DNA of 64,000 nt, taken from Bimuria novae-zelandiae CBS 107.79 (lineage: Eukaryota > Ascomycota > Dothideomycetes > Pleosporales > Didymosphaeriaceae). Location: the NCBI GenBank assembly GCA_010015655.1, contig ML976663.1, positions 91,617 to 155,616 on the forward strand. Reading direction: 5' to 3'. Each line of letters begins with the position of its first letter. Within the stretch, counting starts at the first letter, position 1. Shown here piece by piece: positions 22,057 through 33,400 of the stretch. Under the pieces are notes generated by a model. The model was not told where the DNA came from, did no database searches, and worked only from the letters and a program-made list of their open reading frames with translations. The position numbers and the translations under genes are program-made.

Positions 22057-23075
22057 ATGAGCGCGCAATCGGCAAGGGCGTTGTTCAGGAGACAATTGCT
22101 TGCGGGAGGAAAGCGAAGAGTGGGGACTGTGGAGAGAGGGCAGTACAGATGCTTCTCGTGTGCAGTGCGACAGGCACAACAGCAGCAAACACCGCCGAAA
22201 CCTGCGCAGAATGGAGATGGAACGACGCACTTTGGGTTCGAGACAGTTGCGGAGGCTCTCAAAGAGCAGAAAGGTATGCCCTAGTTTATTGTTACCGATT
22301 GGATTGCAGAAGACTCATTACAACAGTACGCGGCGTCTTCTCCTCCGTTGCCTCCTCCTATGACACCATGAACGACCTCATGTCTCTTGGTATCCACCGT
22401 CTCTGGAAAGACCACTTCGTGCGAAATCTCAATCCCGGCCGCAACCCTCTTACATCTGGGCCTTCCGAGCAGAAGGGTTGGAACATCCTCGACATCGCGG
22501 GCGGAACCGGAGACATTGCATTCCGCATGCTCGACCACGCTTCCACTATCAACAACGATGCGCACACAAAAGTCACAGTTGCAGACATCAACCCAGATAT
22601 GCTGGCAGAAGGAAGGAAACGCGCTCTCGAGACGCCGTATGCGCGATCGCCACGCCTCAACTTCATCGAAGCGAATGCGGAGAAGCTGGATATGATTCCG
22701 GACAACAGCATCGATCTCTACACTGTTGCGTTTGGCATCAGGAACTTTACACACAAGGAGGAAGCAATACGGGAAGCGTACCGAGTGCTAAAGCCTGGAG
22801 GTGTCTTCGCTGTGCTCGAGTTTTCCAAGGTGACCAATGGCCTATTCGATGCCGTCTACAAGCGCTGGAGTTTCAGCGCAATCCCGCTGATTGGTCAATT
22901 GGTGGCTGGTGATAGAGATAGCTACCAGTACCTCGTCGAGAGCATCGAGAGGTTTCCGAGCCAGACAGAGTTCCGCGACATGATCAAGGATGCGGGCTTA
23001 CTTGTTCCGGGACAGGGCTGGGAAGACTTGACGGGCGGAATTGCAGCTATACACAAAGGCGTGAAGCCAGCATGA
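22057..23075 (+). CDS. COQ5: 2-methoxy-6-polyprenyl-1,4-benzoquinol methylase, mitochondrial
   Basis: C-methyltransferase of ubiquinone biosynthesis, acting in the mitochondrial matrix on the benzoquinol ring with S-adenosylmethionine. Exon 1 22057-22273, a 53-nt intron 22274-22326 (GTATGC...CAACAG), exon 2 22327-23075; 321 residues. The N-terminus is basic and Ser/Arg-rich as for a mitochondrial presequence. FGFETVAEALKEQK precedes the splice and VFSSVASSYDTMNDLMSLGIHRLWK follows it. The SAM-binding motif I is ILDIAGGTGDIAFRM; the UbiE/COQ5 signature DNSIDLYTVAFGIRNFTHK and RVLKPGGVFAVLEFSK are complete. No abnormality is seen. It is one of two coenzyme Q genes in the window (COQ7 at 45978). 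Confidence 0.95.
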
Positions 23076-23451
23076 TGGGCCGAAAGAGCTCTGTATATAT
23101 TTGCTGTAACAGTAAATGTGTTATACTAACTGTAGCTGGCAGTGATTCGGGTGTATTATAGGTCGTTATCAAATTTCGATTGAAAACCACACTGCAGAAC
23201 TTCACGAACTGAGTGCATGTTGTACGCTACAAGCAAAAGAACGTACGCGGGTGAATCTTTTGCGGCTCATGACGAGCCGCCAAGACCCCTCACCGCCCCA
23301 CGCGGCTCGTCCTCACGCGGGACTGGACTGCGCTATTGAATTTCAAGGGTCCGACAGCTGTGCGGCCAGAAGTAACATCCCACAGTGTCCTCTTCTCTCC
23401 TGACCATAACAAACTCTACCGCAAAACCCACAATTCATTCAAGACGCAATC
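23076..23451. promoter_or_regulatory. Upstream region of the GMPPA-like gene, with GCGGCTC inverted repeat
   Basis: This 376-bp intergenic stretch contains GCGGCTC-ATGAC-GAGCCGC (23262-23280), a perfect 7-bp inverted repeat, and a further GCGGCTC at 23302-23308, about 150-190 bp upstream of the ATG. It could be a transcription-factor operator; no factor is identified. Confidence 0.4.
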
Positions 23452-25066
23452 ATGAGTCTCCAACCACCGTCGCTCGCAAGCAGACCCAAGGGGGGTTCTG
23501 CAGCGACCACCAAAGCTGTCATTTTGGTGGGAGGCCCCTCGAGAGGTACGCGGTTTAGGCCGTTGTCTATGGAGCTGCCCAAGGTGAGTTACCAATGCAT
23601 GCATGGAAAGGTTGGACTTGAGAGCTCGATACTGGATTTTGGTGGAGAGGCTGCGCATACAGACAGTTGAAGATCGTCGATACATGTATGAGGACGCGGT
23701 TCAATGCATATATGAGCAGTATTCTGAGTACTAAAATCGCTTTGCTCCTTCCTAAAATCAATGAGCCAGATAGTTTTCAGCTGCAAACATTTGCTAACCA
23801 CCCAACAGCCCCTCTTTCCTGTCGCGGGCCACCCCATCATCGAGCACTGCTTCCGCGCCATTGCGAACGTCCCCGAGATCAAGGAAGTCTTCATCGTCGG
23901 CTACTACGAGGAGACCGTCTTCCAGCCTTTCATCAACACCATCTCCAATAGCTTCCCGCAGCTCATCGTCAAGTACCTGCGAGAATACCAAGCATTGGGC
24001 ACGGCAGGTGGCCTGTACCACTTCCGCGATGTGATCCTCAAGGGAAAGCCAGACCGATTCTTCGTCCTGAACGCCGACGTCTGCTCGTCGTTCCCGCTTA
24101 ACGACATGCTCAAGCTGTTCGATGACAAGGATGCGGAGGCCGTTATGCTGGGTACTAGGGTCGCGAGCGAGTCGGCCACCAACTTCGGATGCATTGTGTC
24201 GGACGCACATACCAAGCGCGTCCTCCACTACGTCGAGAAACCAGAAGGCCAGATCTCCAATCTGATCAACTGCGGTGTATACCTTTTCGCGACCGAGTGC
24301 ATCTTCCCCGCCATTCGCACCGCCATCAAGCGCCGCACGGAGCGCCCCCGCCTTCTCTCCTACCCCTCTTCCGAGAACCTCGAATCGTCCTACTACCAGG
24401 GTCAGGACGAAGATGAAGACAAGGAGAACACAGTCGTCCGCCTGGAGCAGGATGTGCTGTCAGACGTCGCAGACAGCAGGCAGTTCTTCGTGCTCGAGAC
24501 GAAGGACTTCTGGCGCCAGATCAAGACTGCTGGCTCTGCCGTCCCGGCCAACGCCCTCTACCTCACCAAAGCCTTCCAGACTGGCTCGGAAGAACTTGCC
24601 AAGCCCTCTGCCAACATCATCCCGCCCGTCTACATCCACCCCTCCGCACAGGTCGACCCGACCGCCAAGATTGGGCCCAACGTGTCCATTGGCGCTCGCT
24701 GCACCATCGGCGCCGGCGTGCGCGTGAAGGAGACCATTGTCCTGGATGACTCGGAGATCAAGCACGATGCGTGCGTCATGTACGCCATCGTAGGCTGGCA
24801 CAGCAAGATCGGCGCTTGGGCGCGTGTTGAGGGCACGCCTACACCCATTACCAGCCACAGCACGAGCATTGTCAAGAACGGCGTCAAGGTGCAGAGCATC
24901 ACTATCTTAGGCAAGGACTGTGGTGTCGGTGATGAGGTGCGCGTGCAAAACTGCGTGTGCCTGCCTTACAAGGAGCTGAAGAGGGTAAGCAACTTTTACA
25001 TATCTTCTGATTTGAGATGGTGTACTAATGTGCGATCAGGACGTCTCCAACGAGGTCATTATGTGA
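23452..25066 (+). CDS. Mannose-1-phosphate guanylyltransferase alpha-like protein (GMPPA type)
   Basis: Three exons: 23452-23583, 23809-24984, 25040-25066. The first intron is 225 nt and the second 55 nt, and the last exon encodes only eight residues plus stop (DVSNEVIM). Total 444 residues. An N-terminal nucleotidyltransferase domain (VILVGGPSRGTRFRPLS, PKPLFPVAGHPIIEH once spliced, FVLNADVCSSFPL, NLINCGVYLF) is followed by a left-handed beta-helix (YIHPSAQVDPTAKIGPNVSI, CTIGAGVRV, AIVGWHSKIGAWARVEGTP). The GGPSRGTRFRPL loop and overall pattern match animal GMPPA, the regulatory paralogue of GDP-mannose pyrophosphorylase, more than the catalytic GMPPB/Psa1. Expected role: control of GDP-mannose supply for glycosylation and wall mannan. 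Confidence 0.9.
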
Positions 25067-26033
25067 GCGGCTTGAGGGAGTGCATGATACCACGATACGG
25101 TTGCGCCTACACTAGCATATCTTTTTGTCAAATGGTTGGAGAGCTTTGCTTCAGCGACAAAATCGGAAATCAACTAGCATATTGGGGGGGTAGATATCTA
25201 TTTAGAGTATGAAAATGAGAGATGATCACAACGAACCTGATTGCAACTTCGCCTGTACAGGGTGGGTGAGCAGGAGCAGACGGGACAAAGCTGTCGTCAT
25301 GGAACGTCTCAACAAGCTGTTCGGCCCAAATCGAGTGTTGCGGGGGTCCGCATACGGAAGGTACGATAGACTGGCTAGCCGGTGGGCCCACTACGTTGGG
25401 TGCTTGAATATCTTATGCTTCAGCGTGTAAAAAAAAGCACCTAAAACAACGTCAATAGGATTCGAACCGCCGTCCCGGGCAAAAGAAATGGAAGGTGACA
25501 GATCCGTAACGCACTCCCGGAGGGGATCCCTATCACAGCCCTAGAAAGCGTTAGACTAGGGGATCCTGCGAATTACCACTGCGCCAGGACACGTAGGCAT
25601 CATACGGCTGGGATCTCAGATATCTTTCACTCCAAATCTCGACCTATATACACCGCTATAAAATGTGGGGTGAGTTTGAAGTGAAAGTGTGCGTGCGTGC
25701 CGTTTGTGTTTACATAGGCTAGCAGGGAGCTGTGGCAAACGGTCCGCGAGCCTATCCGTATGGCTATTACAGATGGTATCCTGAGCTCGGGCTCAAATGT
25801 AGCCAGATTTCCTGTTCAGCTCGTCGTACCGAGCCTTCGCAGACATCTAAGAGAACTCAATACTCAATCATCCACTGTGAACAAACACCTGAAGAAGCAA
25901 TAATATAAACCACCCCTCTATAGCCTCCACACGAACAATAACCCAATATCCCATCTGTCCCAGATGGGCGAACCTTTTGTAAAACAACGTCCTGGCTGTC
26001 CTCACTCCGTTTCTACTCACTCGTCTCACCCGC
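25067..26033. other. Intergenic, contains a SINE-like copy
   Basis: No gene recognised. Repeat copy C occupies 25429-25590. Confidence 0.5.
25429..25590 (-). repeat. tRNA-derived SINE-like repeat, copy C
   Basis: On the minus strand this reads A-box TGGCGCAGTGG (25577-25587), a tract including TGCGTTACGGATCTG, then B-box GGTTCGAATCC (25458-25468). It ends about 20 bases later in a run of eight T (25429-25436), a typical RNA polymerase III terminator. It is the best-preserved copy and closely resembles copy B. Confidence 0.8.
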
Positions 26034-29000
26034 TCACCCTCCATGCCTCCCCTCATACCCCCTCCACCGCATACTCCACGCCACCACCACAACTGGCACT
26101 ACACTCACCAACTCGCCCAGTCCCGCATACTTCGGCTCAACCCTCCACCTCCTCAGCGCCCCGCTCGCCGCCAACACAGCCGCGAGATTATACACGAAGC
26201 TCCAGACGAAATTCGCCACGATGCGCCTATACGCCGCCCGGCTAATTTCCAACAACGTACACACATCTGCAAGGTTCTGATTCAGCAGGACGATATCCGC
26301 CGCGGATTTCGCGATGTCAGAAGACGCGTCGGGCGATATGTGCACGCCGACGGCGGCGGCCTTGAGGGCAGCGGCGTCGTTGGTGCCGTCGCCGACGAAC
26401 AGTACGGTTCTGGAATCTGCTTGAAGGGCATCGACGTAGGATTTCTTATCTGCGGGCTTGAGGCGGGGTTTTGTAAGGGCATCTGGGATGCCGAGGGTGC
26501 GGGCGACGGAGGAGGCAGCGTTTTCGTGGTCGCCGGTGAGCATGTGCACGCGGATGCCGTGTTTGTGGAGTGCTGTAATAGTTGGCGCGGCGGAAGGTCG
26601 GATGCCGGATTGGAGGAGGAATGTGGCTCGATGGACGTTGTCGACGGTTACGCAGAGGAGGGTGTAGTTAAGCTCGGCGGCGCTGTGGGGGATCGAGGCG
26701 GGATCGAGGCCGAGCCAGGAGGGGTTGCCGGCGCGAATTAGGTGGTTTCCTTCCGCAGTGGTGCCCTGGATGCCCTCTCCGGGAATGCTTTGGACGCTGG
26801 TCATGTCCATGGGGCGGGTGTCATGGTCGGCCTCTGTGTTACTGCAGACCCAGTTGTACACGGCTATAGAGACAGGGTGTTTGATGCCATTGAGTAGACC
26901 CAGAAGCTGTCTTTTGACATCTTTCTCGGATCCGTTCTCGTACGTTTCTCTCCTGCAGTTACAACCGTTAGTCTGAAATACTTTGGTGGTTTCTGGTACA
27001 CTCACACTACAGTGAGCTGTCCAGTGGTCAGGGTGCCGGTCTTGTCGAAGACAACGTCAGTGACGCATCGGGCAGTCTCCAGCTTTTGGGGATTCCTGAA
27101 GATGATTCCAGCGCGCGCCGCGACGCCACTGGCAATAAGCACCACCATGGGTACGGCTAGTCCAATAGCGCACGGGCACGACACGACGAAAGTAGCTATA
27201 GCGTACGTGAAAGCCGTGATGGCCGCGTGGTCTGCGTCGCGGTGATTGTGATACCTAGGAAAATCGTCAGTAAAACCGGTCACGAAATTACCCATGCTCG
27301 CGTAACAGATGTACTTCCACCACGTCAAAGTAGCCATGGTGTACTCTATCATCGGGTAACACAAGGGTACTTCCGCCAAACTTACCTTTCCACAAGGATC
27401 CAGATGGTGAAGACGGACAAGGCTATGGCAATGATCGCGGGCACAAACCACGCAGCAACGCGATCGGCAATCGCCTGGGCTCTCGGCTTGGTGAGCTCCG
27501 CATTTTCGACTAATGTAGCAATCTTGCTGACGGAGTTTTCGTGCGGTAGCTTGGTGAGTGCTACAATAAGCATTCCGCTGCCGTTGTTCGTGCCGGCATG
27601 CACGGGTGACTCGATACCCTTCGCAACCGGTAAGGCCTCTCCGGTGATCATTGACTCGTCGACTTCGGACCCGCCATGTACAACCGTGCCATCAGTGACG
27701 ACCCGTGTCTCCGGAAGGACCTTGAAGCGGTCACCGTATTGCAATAGGCGGGCGTCAATGAGACGCGTCGACGGATCGTTAGCCGATGCTGAGGGGACGA
27801 CTAGGTGTGCTTCATCGACTTGGAGAGAGCGGAAGGAGACCTGAATCAGAGCCATTAGTAGTGCTATGGTATGGTGTGTTACTGTAGGATTAGCAGTGCA
27901 TAGGTTGAGGGAGTCTTCACGCACCGATTTCGCCGCTCTGGTACGGGCAAACTCGCTGACGACTCGCCCCAAGAGGATCAAAGACACGAGTAAGGTAGAC
28001 GTTTCGAAAAAGGATCCTGTGTCAAAGGGCTTCCCTTTGCGCTCCCATGCGTATGAGATGACGCTAAAAACATATGCGACCGTAGTACCTAAACGGAAGT
28101 ACAAAGTCAGCTCAAACAGTCAAATTCGTGCTGCACTGATCCTTTCTGTTGCAACCCTGGAATAGGTAATACAATGACAGGCTTTGAATCATGTCCACGT
28201 ACTAAGCGCAATCAAAGAATCCATATCGAACATGTGAGCATGTATCAATGTACGACAAGCATCTGTACACCGAAAAATGTTAATAGGTTGTATTGTCCGA
28301 TACGAAGGCGGTTGACAAACCTGGAAAGAATTCCCATAAGGCAATGATTTGGACAACACTCGCAAACGCCAGGGAAAGGTGGGCGTAAATGAGATTTTTA
28401 CGGTCGATCGGGCCCCAAGCGAAGAACACAACAGGGATGGTGAACAGGGCAGAAAGAAGAAAGATTAGAAAGGCGCGTTTCGTCTGCTTTGTTCCAACTG
28501 CGAGGCTTGGATGAGGAGCTGGCGGTGCGAGGTGAATCTCCTGGTCAAGCCATTGCTCGTAATAGTCCAGAACTTGCCGAGCTCCGATCCTATTCGCGTT
28601 GTAGTAAATGTGTACCGCGTGCTGTGGCTGCAATAATTTTGATCGTGGTTTCTCTCTTGTAGTTGCCCCAGCTTCAGTAAGAGCCGGCCTTTTGGGAGAT
28701 GTCATTGGATTCGGGGTAGATGTCCGGCTGAAAATAGGAGCTACTTTGCTTCGCTCGCTGAAAATACGAGGAGTCCAGCTCGACCTCACATTGGTCGTGA
28801 TGAATTCCACGCCGTAAGGCCTTCCTGCCTAAAGAGTAGAGAGGTCAGCGAGCACTACAGAGCTTGACAAATGTATCGCAATAAGATAGTAAATGCGGAC
28901 TGAAGTTATCACTTAAGCTTACATTATGGATCTCCATAGGGTCGTCAACGATGATTTCGAGAACCTGCCCGTCCGGTTGGAAGTACTCTTCGAAAGTATA

Positions 29001-29599
29001 CCCCGTCGCAGCTGCAAGTATCCTCATGACTCTCTTCACCGACGCTCGACGAACGTCCAAATCAAACTCAGCCCTGGCAAGAATGACGTTGACGTAATGG
29101 TTCTGCACCCCAGGTATCTGATTAAGGGCATGCGAGATCCCACCGTCACCGCAACAACCGCATTTGAGACCTCCGATGGTGAGGGTGATCCGCTCCGTAT
29201 CTGATGGCCCCGTCGGCTCTATGGACCGCCGTGGCTGATCACTGTCCTGCTCGTCGACGTCCGAATCGGTATCGCGATGAGAAAGGCCGCAGCAGCTCAT
29301 TTTCTACACCTCGGATTAGCACTTTCAATATTTGCTTGATAAATCGATCATCGAGATTCTGGGTGGCCTCGGTATGCCCGTCAGATGAGTGACACGAGTG
29401 CGGATGGCTCTGCGCATTATTATTCACATGGGCGTACCTCTTTTGTTGCGTCGCTATCAATTTGCCCTGTAACGATGATAGGAGCTTCTGAAGATAGCTG
29501 CGATGGATCTGCTGCGTGTTGTTTGGCTTGAGATGGCGCGGGGCTGCCTTCTGGAGAGCTGTCATGGCACTTGCCTGGGGAGCAGCAACGACCTACCAT
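26034..29599 (-). CDS. Copper-transporting P1B-type ATPase (CrpA/Crp1-like)
   Basis: Heavy-metal pump exporting Cu(I) from the cytosol. Eight exons join in frame: 29438-29599, 28923-29303, 28321-28828, 28203-28262, 27925-28088, 27386-27840, 27006-27254 and 26034-26952; 965 residues. Cys-rich N-terminal elements ([17 protein letters not shown]) precede one degenerate HMA-like domain, [12 protein letters not shown], with Cys-Gly-Cys-Cys where CxxC is usual. Membrane segments, the actuator MITGEALP, the metal-site [11 protein letters not shown], the phosphorylation site DKTGTLT, the HP motif (KHPVS), and LTGDHENAA and [13 protein letters not shown] complete the P1B signature. The Cys-rich N-terminus plus this core is the plan of fungal copper-resistance pumps of the CrpA/Crp1 type. 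The first intron (134 nt) and the start (ATG 29599) are the least certain parts. It is divergent from RAD4. Confidence 0.9.
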
Positions 29600-30450
29600 G
29601 GCGAGTACGTAGGAAAGAGCTCGTCTATCTGCCGCGTTCAAAATCCAATGCTTTTAATCCAAACCGATAAGATAGTGGGAATGTGGTATCTGAAACCGTT
29701 TTGCGTCCGCCAATTTTCAGCTCTTGTTGCGCGTTGGCAATGCTGTTGAGCAGTTGAGGATCAAACCACATTATACATGCTATGCCCAAGGACTCCATTC
29801 CTGCCCACCAACTATGGGTCACATGTAGGGATTTTGCCGTGGCAGCAATTGGACGGATAGGAAGCACTGGGTAACATCCTATGTGGTGACATATCGAGTC
29901 GACAGGGGCAACGGGGTTAAGTTATCCCGTGATATGTGACGAGCAAGATATTAAATTTGGAAAAGAGGCGGACGCTAGTAAGTGGGAAGTTATTGGCCTC
30001 GAGATGGCAGCATATCGTCTCGGTCCCGTTTCGTTTACTAAAAAGTAGTGATTAGATTGCGAGTAACGCAACACCCGCGCCTGCCATCCGGTCCATGGCC
30101 TTTGTGGTTGCGATTAGGGGTCGGGATCGTACAGTACGTGCATAATCTAAAGCCTGAAAGGTGAAATAATTCCGGTGTTGGATGGAGCAGGTTGCGAATG
30201 TTGCAGTAGTTAAGACTCAAAGAGAAAAATATCGCGCTAAGCTCCGTTCACGTGACTACGTGGATCGCGCTTTGCGTCATCTCACCATTCGAACGAGGCA
30301 GCTTTCACATAGCACATACACGCCGCAACCCAAATCTTCCCACGAATCCGTAAGATCTAAACACAAAGCCGACATAGTCATCTCTCTCTGCCATCTACAC
30401 CTCCCTGCATCTGCCTTTCCCCACGCCGTGAACTACTTCGCCATTTGAAC
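29600..30450. promoter_or_regulatory. Divergent intergenic region, copper ATPase / RAD4
   Basis: An 851-bp region between two opposite starts. No coding sequence and no known metal-response element that I can name with confidence. Confidence 0.5.
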
Positions 30451-33400
30451 ATGGCGCGTGCACGCGGGGGCCTGCACAAAGCACCCGCTTCTTCTACTCC
30501 CCGACGGTCGACTCGGCGGACAAATGCTTCGCAGGATGAAGATGTTCCCAGCGTTTTTCAGGAGCTGCTGGCGGAGGCAGAAGCTGGCGAGGACGCGCCT
30601 CCGATAAAGAAGCGCAAGACACGGCATAATGTTGAGGTGGCTACATCCGCACCAGCTCCCGTCGCACCGCAGAAACAGCCACCCGAAGCATCCCACAAAG
30701 CGAAGTCACAAGCGTATCTCACTAGGCCGTCAGCCCCGCACTCCACGCCTCCAGTCACCGCACTATCGTCGCCCAGCGCACGCGTCCAGCGCAACGATGT
30801 GCAGAGTCCAGCGTGTCGACGACAAACTATTGTCGACTCGGACGAATCCGACGACAGTGACATGGAGTGGGAAGACGCTTTGGCAGACGGCGACGCGGTG
30901 GACGACGGCGATGCGCGGGAAATAAACGACATCTCCATTACATTTGGTGATGACGAAGTCAACGAGCTGAACAAGCCTAGGCGGCAGGTTCGGAAGAGGG
31001 CAATAACGACTGTGGAGAAAAAGCTCCGGCTTGACATACACAAATGGCACGTCATGTGTCTGCTGTACCACATACATCGCAGAAACGCTTGGTGCAACGA
31101 CCGCATTGTTCAAGCGAGTGTGCGAAAGGTCCTGCCCTCAAAGGTTCTTTCAAATCTTGTCCCGAACGCTGACCTGTCGCAATTCCAAGCCTCCAAGCGC
31201 TTCTTAGATGGCATTGGGGATCTGAAAATGCTATGGTCAAAGTGGTTCACTGCAACGGCGCAAGGCATGTATAAACCGCGATGGGCGGAAACGGGCGCTG
31301 AGATTCGTCCTCCGTCTGACTTTGATGAACTCGACGATCCCATGGACCTAGATGACTTCCGTACCGCTGCATCGAAGCTTGAAGGCTCTCAAGATGTCGG
31401 TGCACAGTTGTTTTGTGCTTTGATGCGCGGCATTGGACTTGAAGCGCGGATCGTATGTTCCTTGCAACCTCTTCCCTTTGCGTCAGCAGCGCAACCGTCT
31501 ACTCCGCAAAAAGCCGATAGTCAGAAAACTACAATAACACTCGATCCATATAACACACAAAAGCCAAGTCCTTCGAAACCAAAATCTACAGCTTCGTCGC
31601 ACAAGCCAAAGTCGCGACTTGAAAAAGCTCTTGGCGAACGACACCCCTTGCTCAGTGGTGGTGTTGCTCCTAAGCCGAGGAAGAAGTACCATACTGCATA
31701 TCCAGTTTATTGGGTAGAGGTTTTCAACGCTATACACCAGAAGTGGGTCACCGTTGATCCTTTATCTACCTTCACAATCAACCAGCCGGAAAAACTAGAA
31801 CCGCCGCTAAACTCTGCGCAAAACACACTGACTTATGCCATTGCGTTTGAAGATGACTACTCGGCGAAGGATGTCACCCGGCGGTATGCCAAAGCATATA
31901 ACGCAAAGACGCGTAAGTTCAGAGTTGAAAGCACGCCCCATGGCGAAAGCTGGTGGAACCAAGTGATGAGATTCTGGAAACGCAAGAGTGAGCTTGATAG
32001 AGATCAGGTTGAAGATGCGGCACTTGCTCGAAAAGAGGCCAGCGAAGGGATACCGAAGAACGTACAGGACTTCAAGGACCATCCTATCTACGTCCTTGAG
32101 CGACATCTGCGGCACAACGAGGTCATCTATCCTCTCAAACAAGTCGGCAAGGTCAACGTGGGTTCATCGTTCAACCCAAAGATGGAGCCGATATACCGGC
32201 GCAAGGATGTCCACTTAGTCCGGAGCGCTGACAAGTGGTACCGAATGGGCCGCGATGTGAAAGGTGGCGAGCAACCGCTGAAGCACGCAAAGCCCAAGAA
32301 AGGCAGACGTCCTTCCGTCGGTCCGAATATGGACATGGACATAGCGGACCAACAAGATGAGGTTGGTGCAGCTCTCTATGCCGAATATCAGACGGAGCTC
32401 TACGTTCCTCCACCAGTGGTACGAGGTCGGGTGCCTAGAAACCAGTACGGCAACTTAGATCTCTATGTCCCGTCAATGTGTCCTCCTGGCGGTACTCATA
32501 TACGTCACAAGCTGGCCTCGAAGGCGGCTCGCATCGTCGGCGTCGACTATGCTGAAGCCGTCACCGGATTCAAATTCAAGGGCCGGCATGGGACGGCCAT
32601 TGTACAAGGTGTGGTCGTCGCATCAGAGTATGCGGACGCTGTGGAAGCGGTCATCCACGGCATGGAGTACGCGGTCGAGGAAGCCGAGGAACAGAACCGT
32701 ACAGCTGAAGCTCTGCGTCTTTGGAGACGCTTCTTCCTCGGTCTCAAAATCGTGCAAAGGATCCAGGGGCGTGACTTTCTCGACAATCAAGCACCAGGTG
32801 TTGACGTCCAGAGCCAAGTTGACAAAGAAGATAAACAGCTGAAGGAGAAGGAGTTTGCTGGCGGATTCTTCCCCGATGAGGGAACCTATATAGAGCCGAC
32901 AGTGCGCCACTATGAGCCCTCATCGCAGCATGAAAACTACGCCGGTGGCTTTGACGGGGCATTCGATCCAGAATCCGAAGAAGGCCAAAGCAGCGGATTC
33001 GTCCCAGAAGAGCTTGATAACGACGCTGGAGGGTTCGAACGCAAAGAGTCGCAAAATTTTGGTAGCACCATTCTTTCGCAACAGCAACTCCTACCTAGAC
33101 GACAGAGCAGTTACCTCGTCTTAGAAGATGACGAGGACGTGAGTGGCGGTTTCTTGCGCCCGTCTCCACCACCAAGGGCTGGACCATCCACGCGCAGTAC
33201 CGAGCAAGGCGGTGGCTTCATTCAAGACGATGATGCTGTAGACCTGGCGGGAGGCTTCTCGCCGGATGTGCATCTACAGAAGCCTGAAGTAGAACTTCCT
33301 TCTCATCCGATTGAGGCACAACCAGTGGTGCCTGATGTCCACACTGAACCAACAAAGCCTGCTGATGCTGTAGCACAGATCAGTGGTAGTGGCGAGACTG

